Below, one piece after another: positions 9,101-16,339 of a stretch of DNA of 32,356 bases (within the stretch, counting starts at the first letter, position 1; each line of letters begins with the position of its first letter). The translations under genes and the position numbers were made by a program. This DNA comes from Kiritimatiellia bacterium (GTDB taxonomy: Bacteria; Verrucomicrobiota; Kiritimatiellia; RFP12; UBA1067), in the NCBI GenBank assembly GCA_017563185.1, contig JAFXIL010000056.1, positions 1 to 32,356 on the forward strand, written 5' to 3'. The notes below the pieces were generated by a model. It made no database searches. It had not been told where the DNA came from and was given only the letters and a program-made list of their open reading frames with translations.

Positions 9101-10169
9101 GAGCTTCACCGCCGGCAGCCTCGGCGACTCTGTTGGCGGGCTTACGGCCACGACGATTCCAGCGACCGACGCGGCGCTCGTCTACGAGAACAATGCAGTC
9201 GCAATGACCGGCAATGGCAACAGCAAGGGCTCGCTCAATCTCGGCAAGGGCATTGTTCCCGCCGGAAACGCCACGATAGAGATATGGGCCACTCGCACCG
9301 CCGCAAAGAACTGGAGCCGCATCTTCGACTACGGTACAAGCTCCACCGACTACATCACAATGTCGTGGGTCAGAGGAACAAACGGCGGTCAGGACGAGTT
9401 CGAGCTTTGCCAGGGAGGCACAAAGTACGCGTCAACCGACAATATGGGCTACGTCAACAACGAGAAGTACCACATATCGATGACGATAACCGTGAACGAC
9501 AACAAGACCACCACCTTCACCTGGACGCGCCGCAATGTCGAGACCGGGAATATCGAAAGAACCACCACCTACACTCCTGATGCCGAGTGGGATCTCGCAA
9601 AGCTGGCGCATGCGAATTTCTACCTGGGCCACTCCCAGTACGGGGCTGACGCCGACGCAAACGCCATCTACGACGAAGTGCGCATCTGGAACGGCGTGCT
9701 TTCCGATGACGCGCTGAACTTGAGCGCGAGGCTGGGTCCCGACGCCACGGCCGAGCAGATCGCCGCCATCGCGGCGGCGAACGGCGGAGAGGGCACGAGC
9801 GCGGCGCGCACGCTCGTGCTGGACGCGGGCACGTCGCTTGAACTGAACGGCAATACGCTCGTTCAGCCTGTCGTGAAGGGAACTGGCACTGTGTACGGCG
9901 GCACGCTCAAGGTCACCGACAAGCTCGTCGTCAAGACAGGCGAGATGCTGCTCGCAGGCGGCACTGTGGATCTTGACGGAGCGAAGGTCTCGCTTGTCGA
10001 TCCGGAGAACCTTTCGGGAATATTCACGTTCCTGAAGGCGCCGAATAGTCAGGTTCTCGCAATCGTCGGCACGCCCGTGCCTGAGAATCTGCCCAGCGGA
10101 TGGATGGTGACGACAAGCGGCGGCGTGGGCAAGATCATGAGATGCGGCTGCACGATCTACGTGCGTTGA
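6117..10169 (+). CDS. Large exported protein: LamG - beta-helix repeats - LamG
   Basis: A 1350-residue exported protein. The ATG at 6117 follows AGAAGGAG; a signal peptide spans residues 1 to about 26. Residues 29-265 form a LamG/concanavalin-like domain (HRWSF, ATIEIWAKR, RIFDYG, FYLGHSQ, YDEVRIY). Near 357 is the joint WTGDAGDGDW...AGNW, common in PVC surface proteins. Residues of about 550-970 consist of irregular 20-25-residue Gly/Asn/Thr-rich units built on 'xNGGxxxT', a right-handed beta-helix pattern as in autotransporter passengers. Residues of about 990-1215 are a second LamG copy with the same landmarks (HRWSF, ATIEIWATR, RIFDYG, FYLGHSQ, YDEVRIW), so the domain was duplicated within the gene. 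No outer-membrane barrel is visible at the C-terminus. Probable roles are adhesion or glycan binding; no catalytic motif was recognised. Confidence 0.85.
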   Translation: MKARVGNVLSGLLAAAAMCASMHCGAFELTHRWSFNGDYADSIGGSDGVVVGHADQLSFEASAFGGQMVKMASDNTDNDSNNGASLNLGTGVLGTDDATIEIWAKRNAVRNWARIFDYGPDSSQYLFMSWSRGTAAAQDQVEVKNKFSRLDTMAPYVDGTLYHIVMTFKKNSDGSTTLAWARRNTVTGVVEKHDSYTQAGWTLADLTSPIFYLGHSQWPSDRDANASYDEVRIYSGIVGDEQLAANAVLGPDALGTLAGTDASTGVVIPAGATFKFPDGAYSGNAYTVSGTVTMGAGAKIVFDTANGSGADMVFSAAAFSLPTGVASILDMVELTDSANFQATLSGTTITVASKLSAIWTGDAGDGDWQTAGNWKDGVVPTANTPVFIGGDKMNLQLPVGTSFACRSITLEACTFTADCDWRGLQVVPGMSGIVDLAGHNFTLSALTASAGAEFKNSAETDGEVRFYADGDPVTATESGFITGIENLKSADNAKLVIIRTSDADASNSVLNLGAANNTTVFRAGGHGTITTSGRGNIGVVNGGAGRLEVTGNVLDFSVDGLTIGGNAAASKSSVEISDGKILTNWIDAGDANGLECTIMQSGGEVWTGINSNGNLWLGRWSGSDVNYGMSGGIIHQGGTNHDRGTFQVAYWSGSKTTFDMTGGTIYGFDMYVGAGGNGTFTQNGGEIRTRDLRMANGNGSVGTYIMNEGTNTFTGWVRLGLHTGGKCTYTQNGGEVTCPLRIQVGESGPATFTLNGGTFTAGDNSSIGTGEAGNGQVFVTGGKLRINGNFQVGQSGVGLLEQSGGEVSCTAGWFAPGRFVKGVGTYRLTGGTYASTANPAAIGEEGRATFDVSGTGIAYFEKGTRLGHQATGVGTLYVRNGGKVVTPFIEKGPGSGTVVFDGGTVESSADGAILSGVGNVAYMNGGVTFDTAGHNVKITGCNSSATPGSKAVKTGEGTLEVEALPPVATMQVEKGTLAISANADNSAFASLAHRWSFTAGSLGDSVGGLTATTIPATDAALVYENNAVAMTGNGNSKGSLNLGKGIVPAGNATIEIWATRTAAKNWSRIFDYGTSSTDYITMSWVRGTNGGQDEFELCQGGTKYASTDNMGYVNNEKYHISMTITVNDNKTTTFTWTRRNVETGNIERTTTYTPDAEWDLAKLAHANFYLGHSQYGADADANAIYDEVRIWNGVLSDDALNLSARLGPDATAEQIAAIAAANGGEGTSAARTLVLDAGTSLELNGNTLVQPVVKGTGTVYGGTLKVTDKLVVKTGEMLLAGGTVDLDGAKVSLVDPENLSGIFTFLKAPNSQVLAIVGTPVPENLPSGWMVTTSGGVGKIMRCGCTIYVR

Positions 10170-10181
10170 CGCAGGTGTTGT

Positions 10182-11384
10182 CTACGCGATGAGGTTGCCG
10201 GCGTTGTCCACGCCGGCAACCTTCGTCTTTGCAAGCGAACGGCGCGGGGCGGGCGTGGAGAGACGGCAGTGCAGATATTCGGCGGTGCGTCCTTCAAGTC
10301 CGCCCGCCTCTACGCACACCTCCACTGTACTGCCGATGAACGAGCGGGCGAATGCGGCGTTGAGTTCGCGCGCGGCGAGGTTGAGTTCGCGAGCACGTTC
10401 GAGGCGAACTGCGCGGGGCATGGCGCCAGGCATCGACGCGGCTGGAGTGCCGGGGCGTTCGGAGAAGGGGAACGCATGGATGTGCGTGAAGGGGATTTCG
10501 CGCAGGAAAGAAAGCGTGGCGGCGAAATCGGATTGGGCTTCGCCCGGGAAACCCGCAATCACGTCAGCGCCAAGGGCGAAGTGTGGACCGATCCGGCGGC
10601 GCGCTTCCGCGCATAGGTGCGCTACGGCGTCGATCGTGTAGGGGCGGTTCATGCGCTTGAGAACCGAATGGCTGGCGGACTGCAGGGATATGTGAAGGAA
10701 CGGGCAGATGTTGGGGTGTGCGGCAATTGCGTCCACCAAAGCATCATCGCATATTCCGGGTTCGATTGAGCCGATGCGCACGCGGTGAACGGGGGACGAG
10801 CCTGGCGCGGGGGAGAGTTCCGCGAGGGCGGCAAGAAGCTGCGGAAGACCGTTGCCAGAATCGCGGTAGAGCGAGAGATTGCAACCTGTCACCACAAGTT
10901 CGCGGTAGCCGGTGGCAATGAAGGCGCGTGCGCGTTCGAGCACATGGGCGAACGGCACGGATACGGGAGGACCGCGGAATTGCGGCACGATGCAGAACGC
11001 GCAGCGTCCGCTGCAACCGTCCTGAACCTTCAGATACGCCCTTGAAGTCGCCATGGGGACAGTCCCCCCGAGGGTCATGGGGACTGTCCCCACGGGAGTT
11101 ACAGGGACAGTCTCGGCGCCTGCGAGGCAGCCGGTGCGCCATATTTTCGCGGAGGGGAACTGGCGGGAAAGTCTTGCGATCTCCTTCTCGCAGTCGCGCT
11201 GGGCGCGGGCGGTCACTGAGCAGCCGCGCACGATTATCCAGTCCGGTGCGAAGGCGGGATCGATGGCGCAGTCAGGATGGGGAATTGGCACCACCTGGTG
11301 TCCGGCCGCCTCGAACGCAGCCTCCATCTCGAGCGACTCGGCGAGGTTCAGGCGGCAGCCGAATGTCTTGAATGCCACGTTCAT
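10182..11384 (-). CDS. mtaB: tRNA (t6A37) methylthiotransferase, MtaB-like
   Basis: A 400-residue radical-SAM methylthiotransferase. MtaB converts t6A37 of ANN-decoding tRNAs to ms2t6A. The N-terminal MTTase domain has the three auxiliary-cluster cysteines C10 (TFGCRLN), C55 (RGCSVT) and C86 (RTGCLAG). The radical-SAM CxxxCxxC is C124-C128-C131 in DGCSGRCAFC. HISLQSAS and ADVIAGFPGE follow, and a short TRAM-like tail ends it. Residues 91-113, between the two domains, hold three near-identical 8-residue repeats (TVPVTPVG, TVPMTLGG, TVPMATSR) encoded by palindromic DNA; this insert is not expected in the family. The ATG at 11384 lies 2 nt after the CPBP gene's stop, so the two form an operon. 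It converges on the LamG gene with a 12-nt gap. Confidence 0.9.
   Translation of the reverse strand: MNVAFKTFGCRLNLAESLEMEAAFEAAGHQVVPIPHPDCAIDPAFAPDWIIVRGCSVTARAQRDCEKEIARLSRQFPSAKIWRTGCLAGAETVPVTPVGTVPMTLGGTVPMATSRAYLKVQDGCSGRCAFCIVPQFRGPPVSVPFAHVLERARAFIATGYRELVVTGCNLSLYRDSGNGLPQLLAALAELSPAPGSSPVHRVRIGSIEPGICDDALVDAIAAHPNICPFLHISLQSASHSVLKRMNRPYTIDAVAHLCAEARRRIGPHFALGADVIAGFPGEAQSDFAATLSFLREIPFTHIHAFPFSERPGTPAASMPGAMPRAVRLERARELNLAARELNAAFARSFIGSTVEVCVEAGGLEGRTAEYLHCRLSTPAPRRSLAKTKVAGVDNAGNLIA
11055..11114. repeat. Palindromic GGGGACNGTCCCC repeat array inside mtaB
   Basis: GGGGACAGTCCCC (11055-11067) and GGGGACTGTCCCC (11079-11091) are each palindromic and are reverse complements of one another. 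A decayed third copy, GGGACAGTCTC, is at 11104-11114. The copies start 24 nt apart, so the reading frame of mtaB is kept and each encodes one TVPxxxxx unit. A relative, GGGGACTGTCTCC, lies at 12376-12388. This looks like a dispersed REP-type element that has entered a coding sequence. Confidence 0.7.
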
Positions 11385-11386
11385 TT

Positions 11387-12109
11387 TCAGGTGACGAGTT
11401 CGGGGAACATCAGAAGCAGAATCAAGTTGAACGCATTGAAGAGGCAGTGCAGCATGATCGGCGCGAGAAGGGTGCGGGTGCGCGCATAGACCCAGGCAAA
11501 GGCTACGCCGAGGAACCATACGCCGAAGAACGAGGCGGCGTTCAAGTGCACTACGGCGAAGACGAAGCCGGATATGGCCATTGCAACGGGCATGGGGAGC
11601 GAACGCGCGAAGCCGCGGAACATCACGCCGCGGAACAGGCACTCTTCCACGATGGGGGCCTGCAGCAGAATGGAGAGGACGATGTGCGTCTTGAGCGAGG
11701 TGGTGGAGAATGGAGATATGAAGAACTTCACCAGCTCCTGGTCCGCCGCGCGTATGCCCCATATCCATTCGATGGATTTCGCTGTGAGCAGCTGCAGGCC
11801 TAACGCCACTGCGATTACGGCGGGTGCCACACATAGCGCCAGACGCACCGCCTTCAGTCGGTTGGGTTTCTCGGCGGAATCGTTCTGGCGGCTGAAGAAA
11901 AGGGTGGATATGAACAACGCCGCGGCGATGCCGCCCATCCAGACGCCGCATGCCACCAGGCTCTTTTTGATCATTTCGGCTGTGAGCGGATTCGCGTAGC
12001 CGTACACGAACTGACGCCACAGTGCGGCCGGGCTGCTGGCGAGCATGCCTGCAAGAACTAGCACGGCCGCCACGATGGCGTGGATGATGTTGAAGCGAGA
12101 TTTCTGCAT
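11387..12109 (-). CDS. CPBP-family intramembrane metalloprotease
   Basis: A 240-residue polytopic membrane protein of the CPBP (Abi/CAAX-processing, Rce1-like) family. The active-site motifs are present in order: EE at 155-156 in VEECLFRG with R160, H188 in VVHLN, and H221 with N225 in MLHCLFN. Hydrophobic segments lie near 8-25, 52-72, 88-110, 142-152, 174-190, 195-210 and 215-235. Family members cleave prenylated or other membrane substrates, or act in bacteriocin immunity; the substrate here is unknown. The ATG at 12109 has no Shine-Dalgarno site and lies 7 nt after a consensus TATAAT, so the mRNA is probably leaderless. The mtaB gene follows 2 nt after its stop. Confidence 0.87.
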   Translation of the reverse strand: MQKSRFNIIHAIVAAVLVLAGMLASSPAALWRQFVYGYANPLTAEMIKKSLVACGVWMGGIAAALFISTLFFSRQNDSAEKPNRLKAVRLALCVAPAVIAVALGLQLLTAKSIEWIWGIRAADQELVKFFISPFSTTSLKTHIVLSILLQAPIVEECLFRGVMFRGFARSLPMPVAMAISGFVFAVVHLNAASFFGVWFLGVAFAWVYARTRTLLAPIMLHCLFNAFNLILLLMFPELVT

Positions 12110-12116
12110 GGCAAAG

Positions 12117-12130
12117 ATTATATCACATTT
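12117..12130 (-). promoter_or_regulatory. Extended -10 of the CPBP-mtaB operon
   Basis: On the minus strand AAATGTGA leads into TATAAT (12122-12117), an extended -10 (TGnTATAAT). Only 7 nt lie between it and the ATG at 12109. No good -35 is found at 16-18 nt. Confidence 0.6.
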
Positions 12131-12416
12131 CGGCTGCCCGCGGAGGTTGGGTAATACATGTTCTGCGGGGACTCCGCTGAGTCCGGCAGACGGCTGATCT
12201 CTGCCGAGCTTGACGCGGGAGGGCCGACCTCCGCGTCGGCCTCCTACACGGCAGCGGCCTCAACCGGTATTCTGCGATAGGCCTATGTGGCGACACCTGC
12301 GTGGCGCGAAGTTGCGGCAATGACGGATATGTGGTAAACTGTACGGCAAGGGAAAGACAAGAGGTGGATGTCTGCGGGGACTGTCTCCGTGGAGGCAAGA
12401 GACGGAGGAAGGAATC
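12123..12416. other. Intergenic region with hairpins between divergent genes
   Basis: About 290 bases without a credible gene. Hairpin A is TCTGC (12162-12166) plus GGACT (12169-12173) against AGTCC (12180-12184) plus GCAGA (12186-12190). Hairpin B is GCCGAC (12223-12228) against GTCGGC (12235-12240), extended by GGAG/CTCC with one bulge; it looks like a dispersed intergenic repeat unit. The GH5 promoter (12312-12340) and a GGGGACTGTCTCC palindrome (12376-12388), related to the array in mtaB, follow. Confidence 0.6.
12312..12340 (+). promoter_or_regulatory. Promoter of the GH5-like gene
   Basis: TTGCGG (12312-12317), a 17-nt spacer, TAAACT (12335-12340), with ATATGTGG before the -10. The leader to the ATG at 12417 contains the GGGGACTGTCTCC palindrome (12376-12388) and the ribosome site GGAGGAAGGA just before the start. 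Confidence 0.6.
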
Positions 12417-13685
12417 ATGGCGAAAGAGAAAAAGTTCTATGGAAGGCCGCAGGCGAGGAGCCCGCGCGTGGTTGTTCTTGCCGCCTGCGCGGCGGCAGTT
12501 GCGCTGTCGGTGTTTGCCGGGAAGCCGCAGATCGACTGCGCGAAGATACGCGGCGTCTGCTACGGCATAAAAGACGAAGCGACGGTGCGGCGCGAACTTG
12601 CGTACGGCAGGAGGGTGGGGCTCAATGCGGTGCGCTTCTGGCTGAGCAGGGGCGCGTACGAGAAGTCCGGCGGCAAATACGTGCGGCAGGTCGTCGATTT
12701 CGTGCGCACGTGCCATTCGTGCGGATACAAGTCGATGCCGATTCTCTTCAACGGGAACGGACTTGATCCCAAGAGCGTCCAGCCGGACGCATACGCCTCG
12801 GCCGACCGTTTCACCGAGGCGATCGTCAAGGCGCTCAAGGACGAGCCTGGGCTTCTGATGTTCGACATGATGAACGAGCCTCTGTGCAACGACTGGCTGC
12901 ACAAGTCCTCAGGCGACGAGCGCAAGGCGCGCGCGGAGACTATCTGGGCGTTTCTCCGGCGCGAGATAGACCTTGCGCGGAAGCTTGCGCCGGACTGTCT
13001 GTTCACTGTGGGCTACACCACTGCGTTCGAAATCGAGCAGACGACTGCGGAGAGGCTGGACGTCATATCCTTCCACGACTATAGCGATACGCTGGAGGGC
13101 GGGCGAAGCAACTACGCCCGGGCCGTCCAGTGGGGCGAGAAGTTCGGCAAGCAGGTATTGCAGACGGAGACCGGATGCCTTGCCCGCGCAAACTCCTACG
13201 AGATGGCCCTGCAGCTCTGTGCCGAAAAAAAGATTGGGTGGGTGCTCTTCAATCTGATCATCTCCGGCCGCTGCTTCGACGAGCACGGCATCTTCTATCC
13301 CGACGGCACGATACGAGACGCCGGCACCATCGCGGCGATGTTCGGATGCTTCAGGAACCGCGGCGAGAAGTGCGCGGTGGTGGCGCCGAACCCAAACCGC
13401 GAAGGCAAGGCGGACAAGGCGCTGAGGCTCATCCGCGCGGCGCTCGACGCAAACGCCAAGGCCTCGACGTTCGCAGACCGCAAGATGGACAGGAAGCCTC
13501 TTCTCGACGCCTGCGAGGTGGCGGCGAACCTCCTTGAGGCCTGCGAGCTCGTGCCCATGAGCGAACTTCCCACCACGAAGATCGCCTACTACAGGCGGCA
13601 TCCGGAAGTCGACATCCTTGAAGTACGCCGCTTCGCCCACTCTCTTGCCATGCGGTTGAAAGAAGCCTGCCAGATCGTCGATTGA
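12417..13685 (+). CDS. Exported GH5-like glycoside hydrolase
   Basis: A 422-residue TIM-barrel protein resembling the GH5 cellulase/mannanase superfamily. The likely acid/base is E154 in MFDMMNEP and the nucleophile E251 in LQTETGC, with H220 in ISFHDY and an early RFW (73-75) as expected around the catalytic cleft. A basic N-terminus and hydrophobic segment (about 17-34, ending FAG) indicate export or an inner-membrane anchor. The C-terminal 90 residues or so after the barrel (from about 325) are helical and not recognised. The ATG at 12417 follows GGAGGAAGGA at about 5 nt. It probably acts on a beta-linked polysaccharide, but the exact specificity is not readable. Confidence 0.8.
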   Translation: MAKEKKFYGRPQARSPRVVVLAACAAAVALSVFAGKPQIDCAKIRGVCYGIKDEATVRRELAYGRRVGLNAVRFWLSRGAYEKSGGKYVRQVVDFVRTCHSCGYKSMPILFNGNGLDPKSVQPDAYASADRFTEAIVKALKDEPGLLMFDMMNEPLCNDWLHKSSGDERKARAETIWAFLRREIDLARKLAPDCLFTVGYTTAFEIEQTTAERLDVISFHDYSDTLEGGRSNYARAVQWGEKFGKQVLQTETGCLARANSYEMALQLCAEKKIGWVLFNLIISGRCFDEHGIFYPDGTIRDAGTIAAMFGCFRNRGEKCAVVAPNPNREGKADKALRLIRAALDANAKASTFADRKMDRKPLLDACEVAANLLEACELVPMSELPTTKIAYYRRHPEVDILEVRRFAHSLAMRLKEACQIVD

Positions 13686-13697
13686 AGTTCCCCGGCG

Positions 13698-13714
13698 AGT
13701 TCAAGATTTGAACT
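13698..13714. repeat. Small inverted repeat between convergent genes
   Basis: AGTTCAA (13698-13704), loop GAT, TTGAACT (13708-13714). It lies between the stops of the GH5-like gene (13685) and the convergent HTH-EIIA gene (13713). It could act as a weak bidirectional end signal, but it is AT-rich and has no T-tract. Confidence 0.25.
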
Positions 13715-14432
13715 AGGCGCGGGTGAGGAATTCATCTTCGGCGGCCTTGAGCGCGGCGTGCATGGCGGCCGCGTCTTCCGCGGCGCGGAGGTTCTCGAGG
13801 AGCGGCGTGCCGTGCGCGAGAAGGCAGAGGCGGGCGAGGATGTGAAGGTGCAGGGTGTGGTCGGTGCAGCAGATGAGGAAGAAGAGGTCCGTCGCAGTGC
13901 CGTCCTGCGCGCCGAAGAATACGGGGCGCGCGGTGCGGCCAAGGGCGAGGAACGTCTCCTGGAATAGATACGGGTCGTGGTACCTCGGATGAAGAAATGC
14001 CACGCCGCCGCCAGCCGCGGTGGAGGCGACCTCCTCGCGGGCGCTGAGCTCGGCGAAGAGGGTCTCGGGATCGTAGAGGAGGCCGGTGGAGTCGGCGAAG
14101 TCGGTCATGTCGCGCAGCACGCCGGCGCGCGTCTTCGAGGTGAGAAGGGGAGCTATCGTCCCTGCGCTGAGAATCTCCGCTATGTGGAAGTCGTGGCCGT
14201 CCGCCTGGCGGCGTTCGGTCATGGCGGCGCGGTGTTCGGTGGTGAGGGCCTTTTGGCTGATGGACATCAACCGCCGCTGCGCCCATTCGTCGAGCGCGCG
14301 GTGTTCGAAGAAGAACTGCTCGCCGCGCTTCACGCTCGGCACCTCGTCCCTCTGGGCGAAGTGCCGCAGCTCGTTCTTCTGCATGTGGAGATGCGCGGCG
14401 GCGCTCTTGAGATCCATCAGCTGATAGCCCAT
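13713..14432 (-). CDS. HTH (excisionase-type) - PTS EIIA (PtsN-like) fusion protein
   Basis: A 239-residue protein. Residues 5-55 form an excisionase/MerR-type winged helix (MDLKSAAAHLHMQKNELRHFAQRD, basic patch VKRG, EHRALDEWAQRR). Residues of about 83-235 form a PTS EIIA type-2 (fructose/nitrogen) domain, with the phospho-accepting His148 in GGGVAFLHPR, matching the family's GIAIPH. No EIIB/EIIC permease genes are nearby, so this is more likely a regulatory phosphoprotein than a sugar transporter. The ATG at 14432 has AGAGGTG just upstream; its gene starts 10 nt after the DUF1080 stop, so it is probably the third gene of the Gfo/Idh-DUF1080 operon. A phospho-regulated DNA-binding role is inference. 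Confidence 0.82.
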   Translation of the reverse strand: MGYQLMDLKSAAAHLHMQKNELRHFAQRDEVPSVKRGEQFFFEHRALDEWAQRRLMSISQKALTTEHRAAMTERRQADGHDFHIAEILSAGTIAPLLTSKTRAGVLRDMTDFADSTGLLYDPETLFAELSAREEVASTAAGGGVAFLHPRYHDPYLFQETFLALGRTARPVFFGAQDGTATDLFFLICCTDHTLHLHILARLCLLAHGTPLLENLRAAEDAAAMHAALKAAEDEFLTRA

Positions 14433-14442
14433 GGCGACACCT

Positions 14443-16281
14443 CTAGCGAACGCGCAGGTTGCGGAACTCCACCGTCATGGGCGGCCCCTGGTGCAGCTGC
14501 AGCGCGATGTGACCGCTCGACGGGAAGAACTCCTCGCGCGCGTCCTCCACGCTCGTGGTGCGCACGCCGTTGATCCACACGGTGATCGAGCGGTCCACCA
14601 CCTTCACGCGGATGTCGTTCCACTGCTCGATGCGGTAGATGGACTGCAGCGAGGCGCCGTCTGCGAAGCGGGCTACGGTCTTCGCGCCGTCTGCGGCGAG
14701 CGTCACGTCCGCCCCGCGTTCGCCCACGAGGTGCTGGCGGGGATGGTAGAGGAAGCCCACGTAGTTTCCGCCGCCGTTCATGTCGGCCTGGTATCCGTTG
14801 TCGCCGATGTACTGCGGCTTGCAGTGAATCTGGATGCCGGAGTTGGCGCCGCGCGAGAGGCGGAACTCGCCGCGCAGCTCGAAGTCGGTGAACGTTTCGG
14901 CGGTGTAGACGAGGTGGTGGTTGGGCTTGCAGGGATGGTCTGGCGTGGAGGCGCCCACGATCGCGCCGTCCTTCACGGAGAAGTAGCCGTCCTGCTGGCT
15001 CCAGCCTGCGAGGTCCTTGCCGTTGAATATTGGGCGGAAGAGAACGGCATCGGCGCCTTGCACGTCGCCTTTGCGCTCAAGGGCGTTGACGATCTTCACG
15101 AGCGCATCGCGGAACTTTCCGTCGGCGTTTTTGCAAGCGGCCACAAGCGGACCGGCGAAGCGCGCGTCGAGCGTGCTGCCCACGAGTTTGCATTCCTGGG
15201 TCTCGGGGATGAGCAGCGTCACGGCGGGGCCGCCGGCCTTCCTGTAGGTGAGGCGCAGCAGCTTGTGCTTCCCGGGGGCGGGATCGTGGGCGAAGCCGCC
15301 CTGTCCTGCAAGGCGGTTGCTGGATACGATCGAGCGGGAGCCGCTTGCGACAAGCGCCTTCACCATGGCGGTGACGTCGACCACGAGCGGCTTTGCGCCG
15401 GCCGAACCGTCGCCGTACCATCCGTACTCCGCCTTGACGATCTCGATGGAGTCGCTGTCGGGCTTGAAGCAGTTCGCGCCCATGTGCACGATTGCGCCCA
15501 CGAGGCGATCCTCGCCCGGCATCTCCTTGAGGAGTTCGAGAAGCGAGGGCACCTGCTCGACTTTGCAGAAGGCGGCGAACGCCTTGAACACCTCGTTGCG
15601 CAGCCCAGCGTCCTTCGTGGAGCGCGCGATGGCGCAGAACTTCGCGAAGCACGCGCTTGCCTGGCGCTCGCCCAGCGCGCCGACTGCGAGGCGCGCTTTC
15701 TTGGAGTCGGCGCTTTCGGCAAGGGCGAGCATCTCGCCTACGATGGCGTCGTTCGGGAATCCCACGAGGTGACGGCGCGCGAGGGTGGCCCCGAAGCCGC
15801 TGCCAAGCGCGGCCTCGACGAGAGCAGGCACGGCGGAGATGTCGCCGCGCTGCACGGCGTTCTTGGGCGGGAAGGCGGTGAGCTTCTCGCCTGCGCCGGC
15901 GTAGCCGGCGGGGACTGGATTGGCGCGTGCGGCGAGCGACTTCTCGATTCCGCTGCGGCGCTTGGCGTCCTTCACCGTCTTGAGAGCGTCCTCAAGGGCG
16001 TTCTTCGCCTCGGGGCCGGGAATGTTCTCGAGCGCGAAGCGCGCGGCGAGGAAGAGCGCGGGCTCTGTGGCGTCCGAGAGAAGGGCGGCGAGCGCTGGCA
16101 CTGCTGCGGGCGTCGCCACGTGGCTAAGCTCCTGGCATGCGGTAACCTTGTCGTTAAGGCCGTTCTCGTTCAGCACTGCGAGAAGCTCTGATTCGGTCAT
16201 CTGGAATGCGGGGTTCTTCAGCGTCGCTGCAAACAAGGTGGCAACCGCCATGCAAGAAGACATCACGATAAGCTTTTTCAT
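14443..16281 (-). CDS. Exported HEAT-repeat and DUF1080 (3-keto-glycoside hydrolase-like) protein
   Basis: A 612-residue exported protein. The signal peptide covers residues 1-19 (MKKL...LFAA). Residues of about 30-280 are alpha-helical HEAT-like repeats (PAAVPALAALLSD, ISAVPALVEAALG, QVPSLLELLKEMP). The last 200 residues or so, from FNGKDLAGW near 414, are a DUF1080 domain, a LamG-like jelly roll now known in some members to cleave 3-keto-disaccharides; VKDGAIVG, FELRGEFRLS, NSGIQIH and EQWNDIRV are its usual landmarks. The ATG at 16281 follows AGGAGAAATGAG. The gene lies 58 nt downstream of an exported Gfo/Idh oxidoreductase, the common partner, suggesting oxidation to a 3-keto sugar followed by cleavage outside the cytoplasm. 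Confidence 0.85.
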   Translation of the reverse strand: MKKLIVMSSCMAVATLFAATLKNPAFQMTESELLAVLNENGLNDKVTACQELSHVATPAAVPALAALLSDATEPALFLAARFALENIPGPEAKNALEDALKTVKDAKRRSGIEKSLAARANPVPAGYAGAGEKLTAFPPKNAVQRGDISAVPALVEAALGSGFGATLARRHLVGFPNDAIVGEMLALAESADSKKARLAVGALGERQASACFAKFCAIARSTKDAGLRNEVFKAFAAFCKVEQVPSLLELLKEMPGEDRLVGAIVHMGANCFKPDSDSIEIVKAEYGWYGDGSAGAKPLVVDVTAMVKALVASGSRSIVSSNRLAGQGGFAHDPAPGKHKLLRLTYRKAGGPAVTLLIPETQECKLVGSTLDARFAGPLVAACKNADGKFRDALVKIVNALERKGDVQGADAVLFRPIFNGKDLAGWSQQDGYFSVKDGAIVGASTPDHPCKPNHHLVYTAETFTDFELRGEFRLSRGANSGIQIHCKPQYIGDNGYQADMNGGGNYVGFLYHPRQHLVGERGADVTLAADGAKTVARFADGASLQSIYRIEQWNDIRVKVVDRSITVWINGVRTTSVEDAREEFFPSSGHIALQLHQGPPMTVEFRNLRVR

Positions 16282-16307
16282 CTCATTTCTCCTGATTCGT
16301 CATTGTC

Positions 16308-16326
16308 CACTATCACTATTCACTAT
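16308..16326. repeat. Short CACTAT tandem in an operon gap
   Basis: Three CACTAT units (16308-16313, 16314-16319, 16321-16326) lie in the 58-nt gap between the Gfo/Idh and DUF1080 genes. The rest of the gap is AT-rich and holds the DUF1080 ribosome site. No terminator is seen, so the two genes may share a transcript. Confidence 0.4.
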
Positions 16327-16339
16327 AACCTGTTATCTG

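Noticed and set aside
10739-10775. Sequence with GGGTTCGATT resembling a tRNA T-arm
   Set aside because: It lies in conserved mtaB codons, and no cloverleaf can be drawn around it.
11385-12020. Longer N-terminus for the MtaB-like protein
   Set aside because: The extension would overlap the whole CPBP gene in another frame; the ATG at 11384 gives the normal family start.
14431-16191. 586-codon open frame on the plus strand opposite the DUF1080 gene
   Set aside because: Composition is that of a GC-rich antisense shadow (Arg/Ala/Gly/Val/His), with no ribosome site or family motif; the minus-strand gene has a signal peptide and clear domains.
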